A DNA stretch of 64,000 nucleotides, taken from assembly GCA_964369665.1 (NCBI GenBank), contig CAYJFS010000001.1:186001-250000 (forward strand), given 5' to 3'. The position numbers and the translations under genes were made by a program. Shown here piece by piece: positions 60,971 to 64,000 of the stretch; position 1 is the stretch's first letter, and every line of letters starts with the position of its first letter. Origin of the DNA: Bilophila sp964369665. Lineage in GTDB: Bacteria; Desulfobacterota; Desulfovibrionia; Desulfovibrionales; Desulfovibrionaceae. The notes below the pieces were generated by a model, which saw only the letters and a program-made list of their open reading frames with translations, was not told the origin of the DNA and ran no database searches.

Positions 60971-62669
60971 TTATGGAACACTGTATACCTGTTATAACAG
61001 ATTAATTTTGAAATTTTCCCAATGGGTTATACATCATGAGCATAACATAGTTGGCTCTATGCATAACACAAGCTTTATTTTATAAAAACTCCTTTCCAAG
61101 GAGATATACAAACGCTTGGAAATAGCAAGTGATCAACCAGAAAAACCTTCAAATAAGCAACAAGTGATATTGTGAAAGCTCTCTGGCAAGTATGTTGAGT
61201 GGCTACTAGCATAAGTGGCATGACTGCACTCAGGTTACCGTTTTTATGGAGTATACCATAAATTATAGATTCTATGGTTAGATCTGGAGTATTTGCTTAC
61301 TTGGTCAGGTAATTTTCTTGTAGGAGTAGATTCTTTACTTCATTTTCTCTAGCTGGATTCATTACATTATTATTAATAATTAAAAAGTACTATAAAAATT
61401 TTTTCATCAAAATCTTTATCAGATAGCTTCTTTTTACCCTATTTACTTACATAAGCTATATCTATTCAATTTTTTTGCAACCCTTCTAATTATCTCTATC
61501 TTTCTTATTAATGCTTAAAGAATAAAATATGTAATGAAAACAGAAGCTGCTCTTATAAGTATAAAAATATGTACTTTTGATATCCTTAGTTATATGACTT
61601 CATTATACCTATTCTAAATTTAAAACCATGGATCAAAATTTACTGCTAACTTAATTAATACTATGTTTATTTAACTCTTTTTGTTTTTTAGGATTACTAT
61701 GATGAAAAGTGCTATCAGTAAAATGAAGATACTTAGAACCATTATTCATAAAGTTAAATTTTGCTATATTTTAGGTTACCCTGTTTTCTATTTTACTTAA
61801 CTTTAGTTGTTTTAGAAAATATTGCCAAAAAAAAACTAAAAAATATTGTTATTGCCACAAAACCTATATTATGGAACAAGCTTTTTTATAACTTCTATTA
61901 TTTACTTATTACTACAATATCTGATTTTAAAGACATTATATTCAGCATAGTGTGCATATACACAAGACATAGCTAAAAACAAGTGCTACCTTTTTTTAAA
62001 GTTCCAGCCAATGGATCCACATGCTTGATTTACTATTCTATCATTTAGTATACTTATTGCTCTAAATATTTTTGATCTACAATCATTTGTTAGCCTTGCC
62101 AATATAATTCTTTTTTGCTATCTAGCTCTTTTATCTTTAGCTAAATTCTTATAAGAAAACATGTCTGCATCAAAACTTATTCTTTTTTGGATAACCTCTA
62201 TATCAATATGCTTATCTTTTACATCTACTCTAAAAAGCATAACTTGCTTCTTTATGTTTACTACTTTTTATCCGTCTGCTTTTTATAGTATATCCTTAAT
62301 AGAATAATAAAAAATAATCATTACCAAACATATGTTACTTAAAATATTAAAAATATTTAACTATAGTATATTAAAAAAATATGTATAGATTATTGTTTAT
62401 TCCTTTCAAATATTATATTAAATATACATATATTATAAAATGAACTTCTGTATAAGACCTTTTTTCTTGCATTATATACAAAGTTGCGATAGGATTTTTC
62501 AATTAGCTTTAACGACCTTTAATTTTACAAATCAATTCCTATGCAAAATAAATATATTTTAGAAGCCATAGCTTTTGCTATATGGTTTCTATTGTTGGTT
62601 AAATTGTGCATAAAAACTAATGCCAATGTTATTATTCTCTAAACTATCCTTTAACCCATATAGGCTCTT
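60971..62669. other. Long non-coding, apparently decayed region upstream of rho
   Basis: About 1.7 kb carries no supportable gene. The first 280 bases keep the higher G+C of the racemase remnant; the rest is AT-rich with only short open frames (for example 61761-61976 and 62161-62307) that have no ribosome site and no recognisable sequence. A 6-bp hairpin at 61089-61103 (CTCCTT/AAGGAG) has no T-run. No tRNA, repeat array or insertion sequence end was found. The rho promoter presumably lies in its last 100 bases. Confidence 0.55.
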
Positions 62670-63971
62670 ATGAGGAAAAAGAAAAATCCACCAGTTGAAG
62701 ATACTCAAGACGGCTTAACCATGAGTCTAACTGAACTAAAAACAATGTCTATGCCAGACCTAATGGAACTTGCAGAAGAATATTCTATCGACAATGCAAG
62801 TGCAATGCGAAAACAAGAACTCATTTTTAGCCTTCTTCAAGCATGTGCATCAAGAAGTGGTGCAATCTATGGAGACGGTGTTCTAGAAATCCTTCCTGAT
62901 GGGTATGGCTTTCTACGCTCACCTTTATCTAGCTATATGCCAGGCCCTGATGATATTTATGTATCACCTTCTCAAATTCGAAGATTTCATCTCCGTAAAG
63001 GAGATATTGTTTCTGGACAAATACGCCCCCCTAAAGAAGGTGAACGCTACTTTGCTTTATTAAAAGTAAAAGAAATTGGATATGAAACACCTGATAATGC
63101 CAAACATATAGTTCTTTTTGACAACTTAACACCTATTTATCCTGATCGGCGTCTCATTATGGAAAATGGAGATAAAAATTACTCTTGTCGAGTTATTGAT
63201 CTTATGTCCCCTATTGGAAGAGGACAGCGTGGTCTAATTGTTGCACCACCAAGAACAGGAAAAACAACGCTGTTACAAAACATAGCAAACTCAATCAATG
63301 CAAACAATCCTGATATCTGTCTTATAGTTTTACTTATTGATGAACGTCCAGAAGAAGTTACAGACATGGAACGCACAGTTAAAAATGCAGAAGTCATTAG
63401 CTCTACATTTGATGAACCACCACAGCGACATGTACAAGTTTGTGAAATGGTACTTGAAAAAGCAAAAAGACTTGTTGAGCGTAAAAAGGATGTTGTTATA
63501 CTCTTAGACTCTATTACACGTCTTGGTAGAGCATATAATGCTGTTACACCTTCCTCTGGCAGAATATTATCTGGAGGACTTGATGCTAATGCACTTCAAA
63601 GACCTAAACGTTTTTTAGGTGCAGCAAGAAATATTGAAGGCGGCGGTAGTCTTACAATTATTGCTACAGCACTTATTGATACAGGTTCACGTATGGATGA
63701 AATTATCTTTGAAGAATTCAAGGGTACAGGAAACATGGAAATATATCTTGATCGTCATCTTGCTGAAAAACGCGTCTTTCCTGCTATTGATATTAATAGA
63801 ACTGGGACACGTAAAGAGAATCTTTTATTACCAGAAGATGTACTTAATCGTGTTTGGATCCTCAGAAAAATTCTTTCTCCGATGTCTTCTATTGATGGCA
63901 TGGAGTTTTTATTAGGTAAAATGCGTGCAACATCATCAAATAATGAGTTCATAAACGCTATGAGTAAATAA
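62670..63971 (+). CDS. rho: Transcription termination factor Rho
   Basis: Rho is the hexameric RNA helicase that ends many transcripts. It has 433 residues (E. coli 419). Parts: N-terminal helical domain (MSMPDLMELAEEYSIDN), the RNA-binding OB fold (GDGVLEILPDGYGFLRSP, DDIYVSPSQIRRFHLRKGD), Walker A GLIVAPPRTGKTTLLQNIA, Walker B VILLDSITRLGRAYN, Q-loop and R-loop (SGGLDANALQRPKRFLGAAR, NIEGGGSLTIIATALIDTGS) and the GTGNMEIYLDR arginine finger region. The ATG at 62670 is preceded by AGG; the later ATG at 62721 is a possible but weaker start. It marks the return to core genes after the accessory island. Confidence 0.96.
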   Translation: MRKKKNPPVEDTQDGLTMSLTELKTMSMPDLMELAEEYSIDNASAMRKQELIFSLLQACASRSGAIYGDGVLEILPDGYGFLRSPLSSYMPGPDDIYVSPSQIRRFHLRKGDIVSGQIRPPKEGERYFALLKVKEIGYETPDNAKHIVLFDNLTPIYPDRRLIMENGDKNYSCRVIDLMSPIGRGQRGLIVAPPRTGKTTLLQNIANSINANNPDICLIVLLIDERPEEVTDMERTVKNAEVISSTFDEPPQRHVQVCEMVLEKAKRLVERKKDVVILLDSITRLGRAYNAVTPSSGRILSGGLDANALQRPKRFLGAARNIEGGGSLTIIATALIDTGSRMDEIIFEEFKGTGNMEIYLDRHLAEKRVFPAIDINRTGTRKENLLLPEDVLNRVWILRKILSPMSSIDGMEFLLGKMRATSSNNEFINAMSK

Positions 63972-64000
63972 TAGCCCTTCTTAAAAACTAATATTTATAC

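Noticed and set aside
61089..61103. CTCCTT/AAGGAG hairpin as a terminator
   Set aside because: Six-bp stem without a T-run and not at a gene end.
61761..61976. 71-codon open frame in the gap before rho
   Set aside because: No ribosome site, low complexity, no recognisable sequence; expected by chance in AT-rich DNA.
62161..62307. 48-codon open frame starting MSASKLILFW
   Set aside because: Hydrophobic by base composition and with no ribosome site.
1..64000. CRISPR arrays, insertion sequences, rRNA or further tRNA genes
   Set aside because: Reading through both strands, I saw no regularly spaced repeats, transposase-like frames, or second cloverleaf.

Overview
The window is AT-rich (roughly two thirds A+T by eye) and densely coded. 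Its gene orders and protein sequences look like a reduced Desulfovibrionaceae genome. Several things point to Lawsonia intracellularis or a very close relative: the low G+C, a TrmD with a second methyltransferase domain, Desulfovibrio-type neighbourhoods, and an enteric-type glutamate decarboxylase/antiporter pair next to a lysine-rich histone-like gene. The species assignment is inference from recognition, not from a search.

Layout. 1-455: start of a flagellar cap gene (fliD, minus strand, cut by the window edge) with a sigma-28-like promoter. 927-16764: a long plus-strand translation and RNA block: tRNA-Val, thrS-infC-rpmI-rplT-pheS-pheT, a MerR-type regulator, rpe-tkt, a trmD fusion, rplS, rnhB, yraN, rsmI, smpB and ettA. 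16893-18855 (minus): fabD and glpX. 19128-25226 (plus): argS, a SPOR-domain protein and a phospholipid-transport operon, mlaEFDCA. 25261-31861 (minus): a small lipoprotein, mutS, lapA-like, a HIT hydrolase, a CCA-adding/poly(A) polymerase-type enzyme and xerD. 32009-39533 (plus): folK, a small metal-site membrane protein, uvrB, ligA, dapB and nadE. 39540-40576 (minus): hypB-hypA for nickel insertion. Then an AMIN-domain protein (+), recN, two peptide-type ABC permeases and two proteins of poorly known role (-), a DUF3179-like secreted protein (+), a methyltransferase-like relic (-), dnaE and queD (+), an FmdB-type zinc ribbon (-), and an NtrY-like sensor kinase (+).

55500-62669 is the accessory part. 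gadC, a histone-H1-like gene and gadB lie in that order on the minus strand and look like one acid-resistance unit: GadC exchanges glutamate for GABA and GadB consumes a proton per decarboxylation. The region upstream of gadC carries perfect palindromes. Beyond it is a patch of visibly higher G+C holding a broken Asp/Glu-racemase gene and an unidentified ORF remnant, then about 1.4 kb of non-coding AT-rich DNA. rho (62670-63971) resumes the core genome.

Points most worth a second look: the gad-histone unit and its plugless GadC; a NAD synthetase whose glutaminase domain has lost its catalytic cysteine; infC apparently starting at AUC/AUU inside thrS; the double-SPOUT TrmD; and a perfect 20-bp AT-rich hairpin upstream of uvrB.
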